Below, piece after piece: positions 47,563 to 58,943 of a stretch of DNA of 64,000 bases. The stretch comes from Phialocephala subalpina. Taxonomy: Eukaryota > Ascomycota > Leotiomycetes > Helotiales > Mollisiaceae. The stretch covers positions 1,496,912 through 1,560,911 of the forward strand of contig FJOG01000011.1 in assembly GCA_900073065.1 (NCBI GenBank), read 5' to 3'. The translations under genes and the position numbers were made by a program. The notes below the pieces were generated by a model, which was not told where the DNA came from, did not search any database, and saw only the letters and a list, made by a program, of their open reading frames with translations. Positions within the stretch are counted from its first letter, which is position 1, and every line of letters begins with the position of its first letter.

Positions 47563-49413
47563 TTACAGCATCTCTTTCACTCTACTGATTTCTTTTCTTA
47601 ACAATCTTATACTCCGTCTTCCGTCGGCCTGACTCTCCATGTCCTCGTGCTTTATAACCATCTCCAACAATTCCTGCGAGCGGCACCTTCCAAGTAAACC
47701 TGCATCATCCTGACAGCCCTTACGTATTGACTTCTGGGGACCAGTTGTATGCGAACAACACGTGCTACATTTGTGCTGCTGAAGCGACCCTTTTTCCTTC
47801 GACGAATCTATATCAACGGGACTCCAGGAATCTAGCGAAGCAGTAGAGTTACACCCTAAAGCTCGCTCGATAGAATCGAGCAGATGGACAATAATTTGGA
47901 TCAGGATCGAAACTTGGAGATCGATAGTCAGCCGAACGGTTCCTCCCAAGCTGCTAATCTGCTGATCTGCAAGCAAGGAGAGATGATCGAGGCCGATACA
48001 ATCCCCCCCAGAATGTGCTGCGATTGTATCTGAGACATGGCAGAAGAAGTTGCTGCAAAGCCGAAGTAATTGGACATAGCAACTGATCATCGAGAGTAGC
48101 GTTTGGGTATTGGGCCAGGGCGCATCTGGATTCCTGCCTCTGTCTGACGGGGCCATGTGACCACGTTTGCAAGCTGAGCAACGCTTTGATGGAGCGGGTT
48201 GGAAGACGTGGAGGATATCGAGGAGTGTTTGCTTAGCTTTCAAAAAATCATTGAGCAACTTTGACTTGGTCGCTTTGAATTCTCCACTTCCCGTTTTCCC
48301 TTCAAGAGAGGGTGAGAAATTGCAATCTCTGACCGTCCAACCATTCCCATCCTCGCTCATAAGGACCAATTTCTGCAATTCTGGATTCAGTTCTGCTAAC
48401 TTTTGCACAGGATTTATCTCGCGGTCGACGACATCTGTTGGAACCAGCTGGACATCGCTCCTCTTATCGGGCGATGAAAAGAAAGCGGTATCAACAGGAT
48501 CCGTATCCCACTCGAGCATATCATGAAAATCAATCCCCGCCGTGAAGAGAGAAGAATCCGAGATAGGAGTCGGCGTTGGGTTCGAGCTCGAACTAGGATT
48601 GCAGCTGCGGCTGCGAGTGTGGGCCGGCCCGTGCTCCGCAAACGGGCCGCCGAACGCCACCTCGGTATTCGCAGCTGACCGCAGATGAATATCCATATCG
48701 AGGTTCTCCCACGAATGATCCTGATTCTCTACCTCTATGCGATCCAATCCGAAGAGAAGCTCAATGTCGCCATCGGACCCCCAGAGGAACGAATCCATAT
48801 TCGTGCCGGCCCGTCTCTTACGTGCGTCCGTTGCGGCTTCAGGGGCTTGGGCTTGGGTGCAGGAACGAGGATTTGCATCTGCACCTACACCTACAAATAT
48901 ACCGGCATCTCCGAATAGAGATGCTTGGTTCGTAATGCTCCTGGTCATGTTGAGGCCATCGGCGTTCGGATAATCAACGGAAGGGCTTTCGCCAGGACCG
49001 GGATGCGCATTCACATCCGCTTCCTGACTGCGCCGTGAAGCAACGTTGGACAGAACTGATCCGCTCTCAGCATTTAGTCCCAGTCCTCTACCGTCTTGAA
49101 TGCCGTTCCCGTTCTCATTACCTGAGGAAATGCAGCTTTGTGGCGTTGGCGTTTGTGAGATGGAGGCAGATACAGACACGGAGCTGCGTCTTTGTCCTCG
49201 AACTGGTCGTCGTCCCATTCGAAGTGAGGGACTGTGGTGGCATTCAGCTCCCGCTCGTTGACATCTTTGGCAAACGTTTGCTACGGAGGAATTGGTGTCG
49301 TATGTGCAGGCAAGCTTTTGAGCACGGCATCGATCGCAGGCTGCTCTTTTTCTCTGCTGGTGCTGCTGCTGCTGTTGAACCTGGACGGCAGATTCAGAGC
49401 TTAGGTTGGGCAT
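47563..49413 (-). CDS. Zn2Cys6 transcription factor (AflR-like), cluster regulator 2
   Basis: One exon of 616 aa starts at ATG 49413. A Gln-rich stretch (QVQQQQQHQQ) precedes the zinc cluster CDRCRAQKLACTYDTNS, then CQRCQRAGAECHHSP and a basic segment (GRRPVRGQRR). The middle is low in complexity and Ser-rich. The C-terminus (LLSMISCYVQLLRLCSNFFC, LTIDLQVSILIQIIVHLLDS) fits the AflR-type regulatory region and ends in a charged helix. It converges on the MFS gene, with about 135 bp between the stop codons. Two regulators of the same subfamily in one locus may act together or on different branches. It could instead belong to the genes on its right, but the next one is over 2 kb away. Confidence 0.85.
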   Translation of the reverse strand: MPNLSSESAVQVQQQQQHQQRKRAACDRCRAQKLACTYDTNSSVANVCQRCQRAGAECHHSPSLRMGRRPVRGQRRSSVSVSASISQTPTPQSCISSGNENGNGIQDGRGLGLNAESGSVLSNVASRRSQEADVNAHPGPGESPSVDYPNADGLNMTRSITNQASLFGDAGIFVGVGADANPRSCTQAQAPEAATDARKRRAGTNMDSFLWGSDGDIELLFGLDRIEVENQDHSWENLDMDIHLRSAANTEVAFGGPFAEHGPAHTRSRSCNPSSSSNPTPTPISDSSLFTAGIDFHDMLEWDTDPVDTAFFSSPDKRSDVQLVPTDVVDREINPVQKLAELNPELQKLVLMSEDGNGWTVRDCNFSPSLEGKTGSGEFKATKSKLLNDFLKAKQTLLDILHVFQPAPSKRCSACKRGHMAPSDRGRNPDAPWPNTQTLLSMISCYVQLLRLCSNFFCHVSDTIAAHSGGDCIGLDHLSLLADQQISSLGGTVRLTIDLQVSILIQIIVHLLDSIERALGCNSTASLDSWSPVDIDSSKEKGSLQQHKCSTCCSHTTGPQKSIRKGCQDDAGLLGRCRSQELLEMVIKHEDMESQADGRRSIRLLRKEISRVKEML

Positions 49414-51385
49414 GGATGGAGGGACGACGTTGGAATGAGGGACAAATTGAATAGAATTTTGAATGTATGGTAGAGTTGATTTGGCGTGTGTGCACAGATA
49501 GTGTCAAAAACCAGGCTGTTAATATAAACACACAGCTACGGAAGGGGCGTTCGTTGTGTGTACATATATATATCTCCTTTCAACGCCACCAAAATTTTGA
49601 TGTATTCCCACCTTCCACTTAATAAATTACAAAGGTCCCTGCATAACATATGCATAATCCATGCGCATAGCTTAGAACAGAACGCAAATCTGTACATGAC
49701 TTGATAGGGACATTGTGAGTTGCAAAGGCGATGAGCTCGATGAAGAGTTTTATTGCATCGAAGCAGAAGGGGATTCGAAGCGAAGCGCAATAATTAAAAG
49801 CTAAAAGCGATGGAGTATAATTCCGTCCTGTTATAGAGCCACTTGACCTCCACGAGATGGCTCACCTTGTGCTCAAAATATATTATGGCGCTAAGCCCTT
49901 GGGGGGTACTGAAGGGGCCAGATGGACCATACTTCTCCACACTTCTCCACACTCCTATACGAGAAGGATACGCGTTCGCTGACCCTTCGAAACGTACGAG
50001 GTACCTAGGCGTAGTACTTTATGGGATGTGCCTTATTCCCCTACAGTAGTACTAAGTGATATCGTGTGCCCAGGGCTGGCTACGGCTGAGATCCTGAGAC
50101 GGACCAACAGTGTATACCTAGGAACCTAGTTCGAGATAGATGGTATAGTAGTTAGCAGAGAGGGTAGGACACTTCAGGTAGGTACAACCTTGAAGCTTGT
50201 ATAATCTCGCTTGAAGCCGAAGTACAAACGTATTAGAGCGCAATTTATTTAAGCTTAACATTCCATTGATGATTGATCCGATTCTAGACCGGTCCTCGGA
50301 CCCGTCAAAGAGGCAAAGGGTCAAACGGGGCGGGGACGTCAACAAGTTAACAGGACGAGATAGGTGGATAAATCTTTTAAAGGAGAACAAACGAAGCCTT
50401 TCCGAAGTGACGGAAAAATAGCCTAAAAGGGATACCCCTGGCTGATATTGGAATTGCTTGACCAAGCTAACCCGTTTGTCCTATGCCAAGTACCGAAAGA
50501 CGGGCTTATGGCTCTTGGTAAACCTTGGTATTTTTGCTTCGTAAAATCTTATCAATTGTTGGTCACATGACTCCGTGTAAATTATTTCATTGGTTATTAT
50601 TATAAGAATTAATTTGAGGGTTTTCGAGGATTATATAAAAAATAAAATTGAAATCAAAATAATTAATTTTCCTAAACTTTAATAAAATTACCAAATATAA
50701 TTTTTTAATTAATTTATTAAAAAATATTATAATATATAATTCTTAGTAATAATTTCTAATTAAGAATATCAAAACTTTAATTTATTTGCAATTAAATTAA
50801 ACTTTAAAAATCAATATAATCATTTAAAACTTATAAATATATTTATATTTTATATTTTGAATAAATTTATTATTATATTAATAATTAATAAATATATATA
50901 ATATAAATTTATTATAAATTACTTTTCGAACCAATTGTATATGCGATATAATTATTAATATAATTATAAGTATTTTATTTATTTAAGGGTTTCTTTTATT
51001 TATATATATATATTCCTTTATTTTATATTCCAAGAATAAATATATTATATTAAATAGAAATTATTAATTTATAATTATTTTATTATAAAATCGCAATCGC
51101 AAAACCTTTAAAATATATTTCTATTTAAAGTATTAAAACTTTATAAATAAAGGATATTCTTAGGGGAAAAATTCTATTTTATAAGAATTAAATAATAGAA
51201 ATAAGAATATAAATTGGTTTTTTTAATAATCTTAGTAATTTCATTTTTTTCGAAAGAATCTCTCTAATTGGGGCTTATACTTTAGTATCCCTATGATCGC
51301 CAAATCGTTGATTCTCATTACCATGTTTGAATCTCCGAAATACATTACCTTTGAAATCTTCTCTCAGCTAAATCTCAAAAGCATC
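49414..51385. other. 2-kb gene-free interval at the right cluster border
   Basis: No gene is supported between regulator 2 and the WSC-like gene. The first kilobase is of normal composition and contains ACCTAGG-type repeats around 50000-50130, while the rest is extremely AT-rich. A 115-codon minus-strand frame (50465..50118) has no domain features. Confidence 0.55.
50565..51255. repeat. Extremely AT-rich block
   Basis: About 690 bases are almost all A and T, with long TAATTA/TATATA runs, in sharp contrast to the roughly 50% GC neighbours. No open frame survives. This looks like an RIP-degraded repeat or transposon remnant, common at fungal cluster borders. An inserted mitochondrial fragment is an alternative. 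No terminal repeats could be recognised. Confidence 0.7.
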
Positions 51386-54300
51386 TCAAAATTCAAACGC
51401 AGCAGGCGAAGGAGTACATCCAAATTGCTCCCAAGTAAGTGTATGTGGTATACAAGACACCCCAGTCGGCGAGTACGTATACCAAGAAGCAGGATAAACA
51501 GGACAACTCCCGGTTGCAGCCGCAGCAGAAACCGCTCCTCCAGCCTCGCTCGTGATAGACATCGTTGCATTAGAGGAACAAATCGAACCTGAAAGCAGAA
51601 ATTAGATCCTAATTTCTTTTTTTTACACGGACTTGAGATAGTGTGAAGTGGAAAACTTACCAAAAACGAGTTCCAAAGACACAGGTGCGCAAGCTCCCGA
51701 CGAATAAACGGGATAATTCGGAGCACTATTCGTCGCTCCTCTGAACAAGACATCGATCTCTCCATTGGTATTCAAGCAGAAGAGCGCAACCCCGCCGGTA
51801 AAAGCAGCATTACTCCAAACCAAATCTCCGTTAGAGTCTGTGGTGAATTCGGTAAGAATGGATCCCACAGAATTAGCCTCGAACGGCATGTACGGCGTTG
51901 AAGGATCTGTAGCCACGAAAATGCCATTTGAAGTCGAGAGCTGGCCTCCAGAGAGGGTGAAGGTCTGGCTTGAGTCGCAAGACATGTCGCCGTTGGCAGA
52001 GTTGGGATTCAGGTAGATGTTCGACCGTCGTCTGAGTTTGTGTGTACCGACTGCGACAACTTGGAATACGACTTGGGCGGTATTCACGGGAGCTGGCTGT
52101 ACTGCGGATGTCGCTGTGTTGGGACTGGCAGGATTGGGCGTGGAGATTGGGGCGACTGCGTTTGCGGTTGTTGAATCTCTTGGAACGATAATGGCAGGCG
52201 AAGTTGAAATTTCTCCTTGAGCTTCTGTCCTCTGAGATACTTGGGCATTAAGAGATGTACTTTCCCCTGGCTGTTGTGCGGTCGAAGGAGACACTGCTGC
52301 CTTTGCTGTCGACGTATCTGCAAGTGGTTGCACTTGAGAAGTTGAGGTAGGCTGGACTTGTGCGGTTGAAGTTGCACCAAGGACTGCTGCCGTTGAAGAT
52401 TCCAGGGCACCCGCTTGTGAGGTAGATGTTGGCGCCGTCGAAGCACCCTGATCCTGTTGGGTCGAAGATTGCTTGCCTGCTGCAGAGCTCGAAGTAGCTT
52501 GTTGGGCAAGACTTGTGCTTGTGGGCAAAGAGCTTGTCCCCTTATCCGTACTTGTTTCTTGGTGTGCGGAGCTCGATGTTTCTTTGCCACTCGATGATGG
52601 GAATGCAGCTTGCTGTGTCGAACTTAGTGCACTTGAACTGGATGAGACGGCACCAACATTCGATGTAGAAGCTGTCTTTGAAGCTGATGTTGAAGTACTG
52701 GACGTGTCTCCTACTTGTATTGATGAAGATGGGCTTGACGAGGGCGATGTCGATGGCACGATTTGAGAGGATGAAGGACTGATTATCGTACTCGAACTTG
52801 ATGAAAGTAGCCCAGAGGATGAACTAGGAACCTCAATCGTTGAGCTAATCGAGCTACTTGAAGATGTGGGGATTCCTGTCGACGAAGGACTGACAACTTG
52901 GCTTGTGGAGGTCTGTGATGACGAGGATGACTGTCCCAGACTTGAAGAGGACGAGTCCCCCTTGAAAGAAGACTGAGACAAGGATGATGTTCCATCGCGG
53001 GTCGTGCTTGAAATACTGCTCGACGTCGAAATTTCAGAACTAGATGATGAGAGCATCGTGCTGGAACTACTTGAAGGGGGTATGAAGATCGAAGATGAAC
53101 TTGAAACGTTGCTGGATGGCGATGTATTGGCTTGGGTACTTGAGCTTGAGCTGAAAACAGTGCTTGAGGACGATGTGACGACCCCAGAGGATGAGCTCGG
53201 AACGCTACTTGACGAAGAACTCGATAGAGTACTAGAACTAGAACTTCCAGGAGAGCTGGACGAACTCGAACTTCGTGAACTCGAAGATGAAGATCCGGAC
53301 GAAGACAAGCTCAAACCGGTAGTACCGACGTATAGGGTGCTGGACATACTGCTGGAGAGAGCACTCGATATCCTACTAGACGAACTGCTCGATACGCGAG
53401 ATGTGGATGTGATCGTAATGGTGCTAGATATGCTACTGCTCCAAGATGATGACGAAAATGAGCTCGAAGTTGAACTCGTCGGGGGGAGACAAGTGTAATT
53501 TGAGTACGTGGAGATGGTCCTGCTTATTTGAAGGACGCCAGCGATCAGCATCAAGCTTGCCAAACTCCCTAGGGGCCCATAGACCAATTGGTTACCTGCA
53601 GCTCCATCTATGGGAGCCCCGCCCCCACCGATTGTCGGGTTCGCTGCACCGGGAGTAGAACGGCTGGGGAAGGGGGAACTGCAATTCCATTGCTGAGTTT
53701 GATTAGTCCAAGCAGAAAAACTATTGCTGCAATAACATTGCCTATGGTACGCGGCGATGTTAGTAAGCAAAACCTTTCAAAAAAGTTTTAATAGAGAGCT
53801 TACATTTTTTTAGTAAGGAAAATCAATGAAGTAGCCATATAGGTCGTACCGCCTGCGCCTCCCGCTGTGCCACAAAACAACATGCAGTCGGTAACGGTAC
53901 CGGCAGTAGTAGTTAATGATGTGTATATCCCAGTTCCAGTGAGTGGTATGCTCAGGGGTAGAAAACAACCCAGATATTCAAATTGAGGGTAAGTCGCAGA
54001 GCCCCATAATACTTTCGGTGGTGATGTTGTGACAATTATTGCACCCGTTGAAGTGGCAGAACCTCTGCTGGTAGTCGCAGTAACAGCAGCAACTGTTTGG
54101 AAACAAGTCCCAGGATATGTTTGTTCGTAACCAGACGCTGATCCCACTGCCACAAATTGAACGCCGGGCATCGGTGGCTCGTAGCATCCAAGGTAGTCGG
54201 GGTTGCGATATACTGCTATATAGATTTCCGATGAAGTGGCGGTACCACAGCAATTGGTCCCCCATGTACAAGTACCTCTGTACTTGTTATCAGCTAGGTG

Positions 54301-55458
54301 AATGCCAGTTTGCGTTGAGTGAATCTTACACAGTACCTAAATTGCAATGGACATTACATTGCGAATTCGACGCCGATGTATCCGGCAAACTTTGATGGGT
54401 GAGGCGTCCAAATGAGGTGCCACAACCACACAGTATATTCCTGTCAAAGATTAATAGATTTCCGACGTTAGGAAGTGAAGATTCTAACCCTGCAGATACA
54501 GATTGTATACCCGCATACGGCATATTTGAATTAGCACAAAAGAGGAAACAATCACTCATAACGGTAAAATTATTGACAAACACGTTTGGAATAAACATGA
54601 GAGAAATAGAACCGATGACAGTGTGCATATTAAAGCATCCGAGATATCCATAATTGTTTTTCTCCGTAGTTGGATTGAGCGTTGAGTCGTCAGCGAAGGT
54701 ATTGTCAACCCAGACAGCGTTGGCATAATTGCCAGAGTATGCAGTGTTGCCGTAGAAGAAACTCGCGCCGCCCATAAAGTTGGTTGTGGCTACAATGAAC
54801 CCACATTCAGTCTGCGAGTAATCTCCAAAGCAAAACATAATACTTTGGCCGAATCTGTTTTGGCAACTAGATTGGCCTGCCGCTGTGTACAATATGTTGT
54901 CGGTATAAGTGGTTCCAGACAGAACATAAGTGGTGATATTGTTCACAAAGTATGGCGAACAGTTGCAATACCCCATGACCATGATTGTGTATTTCATTCC
55001 GAAACTTCGACATGCCAGTGAACAGTTGTACGGGGTTTCTGACGTCGTGTAATAGCTTTCGCCCGCTGTCTGGAGTCCAGGAAAGGAATGGTCATTGCCA
55101 TCGTTGCCCGGTCCAGAAGTGAGGCTGTAGCTCTGGCCATGGGAGGAGCCTTTTACAGTCAGCCAATATGTCACACATATGGACGTAGGAAAGCCTTACC
55201 GCGTAGCCTAAATGGGGCAACCCAATATCCAAGCCCAGGTATGATTGTTGTTGATCCTGCGGTGATCTGAACCGTGACGTTTTCTTTGCCACTTAGTGAA
55301 CACCCTACGAAATTTGACAAAGCACCTGCGGGGTTGCAAGCAGTCAATCCGCTCAGGGAATCCACAGTGAAGCCGTATGAACCTTGACAACGCGAAAGGC
55401 TGGCGAACATCCATAGCACTAGTATCGTGACCTGAACCAAAGTGTTTGAGAAGAACAT
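51386..55458 (-). CDS. Secreted WSC-like, serine-rich cell-surface protein (DUF7908-like C-terminus)
   Basis: Five exons (55458..55200, 55149..54330, 54277..53804, 53741..51661, 51588..51386) give 1278 aa, and all phases close. Residues 1-27 form a signal peptide (LVQVTILVLWMFASLSRCQG). The next ~500 residues hold cysteine-patterned modules with YGYLGCF, DYLGCYEPP, EYLGCF and MQCYCSNSFS, typical of WSC-like carbohydrate-binding domains. A very long serine-rich tract follows (about 53480 down to 52450), then a Gln/Ser/Thr-rich part. The C-terminus (IYLNPNSANGDMSCDSSQTF, GVALFCLNTNGEIDVLF, PVSLELVFG) looks like the DUF7908 domain. It is probably heavily O-glycosylated and placed in or outside the wall. 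No transmembrane segment or GPI signal was seen at the end. Confidence 0.82.
52450..53480 (-). repeat. Serine-codon low-complexity tract
   Basis: This is a kilobase of degenerate serine-rich coding sequence with hydroxyl residues interrupted by occasional Pro, Val or Thr, lying inside the WSC-like gene. Repeats of this kind expand and contract easily and give a rod-like, O-mannosylated stalk. The complementary strand gives spurious Glu/Asp/Leu-rich frames. Confidence 0.85.
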
Positions 55459-57341
55459 CGTGAAGGAGATGCAAGCTCGATGCTCACAGAACTGGTCAGA
55501 GCCCTGGTGTTGGAAGGGAAGGAGCGAAAAGCATAAACAAGAAGACGAAATGCCGTCCCTCTCCTGGCATGTAAAACAATACAGCAAATGAGGAATGTGT
55601 TTCATGCATCCCTAGAAATTTGGTTGAGACAATGATGGTCCAAAGGGCGCCCTTGCAGTGAAATTCCATCTTTGCAAAGGGGGCGAACATCGAAGTCGCA
55701 CTGATCATAATCCACCATCGTAATACAACGGGCAGCAGGCAAGAAAATAAAAGACACGCAGACCCCTCAATGGAGAATTATTGCATAGGTTGACGAAAAG
55801 AATGAAGGTGAATAGACAGCTGGTACTCGAAAACTTCCTTTCTCTGCATTGTGAGATGAAGATTCCCCTACAACTATGGTCATCGCGAAACGGGAGGACC
55901 CACCTCCTCGATACAGGCATCGGAATACCTGCCGTGACGATCATTCAAGAATGGGGCTTCGCCAATCTCTCCGAGAAGCCCGAATGCCTTCACCAGGTGA
56001 AGATTGAACTCTGCTTGTCTCTGGTCTTTCGGCATCCCAGTCCCGGACGACGAGAAAAAAATTCGAGAACTCATACTGCTAACACCCATCGCTCTCGAAT
56101 CATTCCCTGCAACAACTGCTGCGGAACTGCTGATATCGCGTGCCAATCTTCCGGATCTATCGGATGAGGCTAGGAGGTAAGCACAGGAGATCCAATCCAG
56201 GACAAGCAGCTTGTAGTGAGCCATCCGCTCTATCCGTAGATGCCGAAAAGACTCCTTCGGTCGAGTCTGCTCGTGTGCTGCAGTATGGCTTATTGATCAG
56301 ATTGAAAGAAAAAGAAAGAGACCTCATCAAACCGGGACCGGAGTGCAGGACGGAAGACTTAAGTTCTGAGATGCTCCGCCAAGAGGGACACATCAGTATA
56401 TCTGAGCATAATTGCGGGAGGGGCTGACGCGAGCCAATCGGCACTGCTCTGTAGCGCTGAGCCACTTTTTTGACACGTTCAGCCACTGACAGCATTGCTG
56501 AGCAGACTCAAGCAGCGGTCAAAGGGTGGGGACTCACCGACAACTGCAGTACCACCATACGTATCATGCTCAACGCTTCGAATTATGCATTTTTATATTC
56601 ATATAATACTCACACAAGACATGAACACAATATAGTAAAACAAACCACAACTCTCTCAACAATATCACCAAAGTCTCCCTGCAGCAGGGATGCATTTTCA
56701 GTTCCAAGCGGAAACAGTTCCACGTTTCTGATGACGCCGGTCAGCGCATCATTTGGATTCATAGCGTTTCTATTCGGCACTCGCGGGCCCTGTCTCGATG
56801 CCCCATCCAAGCAAGGTCAAGCAAGGTCAAGCAAAGGTCAAGCTGACGGTGCGTGATTCATTGGCTGGAGATGCTAAACCCGCGAGCCTCAGTGGTCGAG
56901 ATTCCAGGGTTGGGCTCACGCGGGCCCTGGAAATGCACAACTGTGCTCACCCAGCTATGCCTGTTGGGGCCGGTCCCTATCGATAATCCGCTCTATCGCG
57001 CCTCCTACACCGGATCCTTCGGTGGTTGAGCGAATCTTGGGACCGAGTCGCATTTATCAGCTTCGTTGTCACGCTCATTCACGACATGACTTGCAGTGTT
57101 AACTTCCACCGTCCCTGACTATTAGTATCCGGGTTGACCCTCGCTACTCTGTTATTGTTTCGTTTCGCTGTTCGACTGCGTCGAATCCACGCTCGCTGCG
57201 CGATCCATGTCAAGTTCCTCAAGTATACACATCCTGCTCCGCCGGCGTCGATGAGCATGCTTTCCTGCTGCGCTACAGAACGAAAAATACGATCTTGAGG
57301 GAACAGTCTGTTCTGCAGACACATACATATCGCTGTAACTC
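55459..57341. other. 1.9-kb interval without a recognised gene
   Basis: Short frames on both strands show no domain features. A tandem repeat of the 10-11-mer AAGGTCAAGC occurs at about 56811..56846. This region includes the upstream sequences of both the WSC-like gene (-) and the Vps62-like gene (+), so it presumably carries both promoters. Confidence 0.5.
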
Positions 57342-58943
57342 ATGTACCACCTCCGGCGGATCGGTGTTGCGGTCATCCTCATCCTCCTCACATGGCTCGG
57401 TCTTACTTCTCTCCACAAGCATCTAGATCCAAATACACACAAGTCAGACGAGGAGAATGAGGATGCGCGATGGATTGCGACTTCCCAGTACTGGCTTGAC
57501 CGTCAAGCATGTCGGTGGATGGGACTCTGCGGACTCGCTCACTGGCATCCAGACCCCGCGGTGAGACCTTGGAACAGGAAGTTGGAAGATCGTGAGCTGC
57601 AGGAAATACTCGGTGGAGAGGAAGAAGGACAAGTCGAAGCCGACTACGTGGATTGGGATCATATACCTGGGGACGGAGAACGATTGCGACCAGGAGATTG
57701 GGTCGGTGATACAAGAGTGTTGAAGGATGTCCCGCAGTTCGTCCTCGACCACGCACCTCTTATACACCTCTATTCTGGCGAACAGTTCTGGCCCTCTGAT
57801 ATTCGCGAACACCTTGCCCACACGACCGCGTACTCAAACCATTCTGCCCTCAACATCAGCCATCTCGACCTCAACAATCTGCATACCCTCAATGAAGGCC
57901 GTCGTGGTCGCGATCTATTCATGCACAGCAAGGAAGATGTAGAAGTACGTCCCGAATGGCTTGGAAGCGCCTACAACAAGCCCATTCCCTACGACGACCC
58001 TGATCCAGAAGACGAGCCCGAAGAAGGTGAACTCGAGTTCGTGGAGGAAGATGCAGGCGAAGCACCCTCGCAAGAAGAACTCGAGACTTGGTTCGATCCT
58101 TATGGGGCTGGCAAGAAACAAAAAGTCGCACAGCCACTCCCCAACAACTACAGATCACCTCGTGCAGATCTGCGGAAACGTCTCTTGCCTGAGATGCCCA
58201 AGCCTGGTGGTTACTCTCCTGCTCCAGCAGTCTTGGTCCTCGTCGACAAGGGAGATGGCATCCTTGACGCCTTCTGGTTCTATTTCTACAGCTACAACCT
58301 TGGGACCACCGTGCTGGGGATCCGTTTCGGGAACCACATTGGAGACTGGGAGCATTCCTTGATTCGATTCCAGAACGGAGTTCCGAAGGCTGTCTTTTTC
58401 TCTGCACACTCTGGCGGCCTTGCATATGCCTACAAAGCGGTCGAGAAAGGAAAGGGCGAGGGAAGAGAAGGAAGACCAGTGCTCTACAGCGCTTTGGGGA
58501 GTCATGCTATGTATGCTCAGCCAGGCAAACATCCTTACGTCCTCCCATTCAAACTCCTGGCCGATGTCACGGATAAAGGACCGCTTTGGGATCCTGCACT
58601 GAACTACCTCGCATATCATCTCAATACATCCATCACGCATGGAGCTGATGCAAAGTCGCTCACGAATCTTCCGATGTCAATCATGAAAGAATCATTGCAG
58701 CCAGCTGCTACGAATCCCAAGGCTCCGATGGGATGGTGGTGGTTCAAGGGACATTGGGGAGATAAATTCTATGATCTGGGAGATCCTAGGCAATGGAGAT
58801 TCGTCGGACAGTTCCACTACGTCAACGGTCCCCTTGGACCTCGATTCAAGAACTTGGGACGAAGCAGGGTGTGTCAAAGCAGAGGGGAATGCAGGATTGT
58901 GAATAGCTTGAAAGAGGGCAAGAAGAGGAGTTGGATTGGATGA
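57342..58943 (+). CDS. VPS62: Vps62-like (TDA6/VPS62 family) protein
   Basis: A single exon encodes 533 aa. An N-terminal membrane anchor (VAVILILLTWLGLTSL, residues ~9-24) suggests a type II protein of the secretory or vacuolar route. The rest matches the fungal Vps62 family: LDHAPLIHLYSGEQFWPSDI, LFMHSKEDVEVRPEW, VLVLVDKGDGILDAFWFYFY, FGNHIGDWEHSLIRF, VFFSAHSGG, SALGSHAMYAQPGKH and WWWFKGHWGDKFY. The middle has an acidic insertion (DPDPEDEPEEGELEFVEEDA). In yeast, loss of VPS62 affects vacuolar protein sorting; the biochemical function is unknown. It is intact and looks like a housekeeping-type gene next to accessory DNA. No link to the metabolite cluster is apparent. Confidence 0.88.
   Translation: MYHLRRIGVAVILILLTWLGLTSLHKHLDPNTHKSDEENEDARWIATSQYWLDRQACRWMGLCGLAHWHPDPAVRPWNRKLEDRELQEILGGEEEGQVEADYVDWDHIPGDGERLRPGDWVGDTRVLKDVPQFVLDHAPLIHLYSGEQFWPSDIREHLAHTTAYSNHSALNISHLDLNNLHTLNEGRRGRDLFMHSKEDVEVRPEWLGSAYNKPIPYDDPDPEDEPEEGELEFVEEDAGEAPSQEELETWFDPYGAGKKQKVAQPLPNNYRSPRADLRKRLLPEMPKPGGYSPAPAVLVLVDKGDGILDAFWFYFYSYNLGTTVLGIRFGNHIGDWEHSLIRFQNGVPKAVFFSAHSGGLAYAYKAVEKGKGEGREGRPVLYSALGSHAMYAQPGKHPYVLPFKLLADVTDKGPLWDPALNYLAYHLNTSITHGADAKSLTNLPMSIMKESLQPAATNPKAPMGWWWFKGHWGDKFYDLGDPRQWRFVGQFHYVNGPLGPRFKNLGRSRVCQSRGECRIVNSLKEGKKRSWIG

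Noticed and set aside
50118..50465. 115-codon minus-strand frame beside the AT-rich block
   Set aside because: No recognisable features, no spliced extension, random-like composition.
53004..53498. 164-codon + strand frame rich in Glu, Asp and Leu
   Set aside because: It is the antisense of the serine-codon tract of the WSC-like gene; composition is dictated by the complementary repeats.
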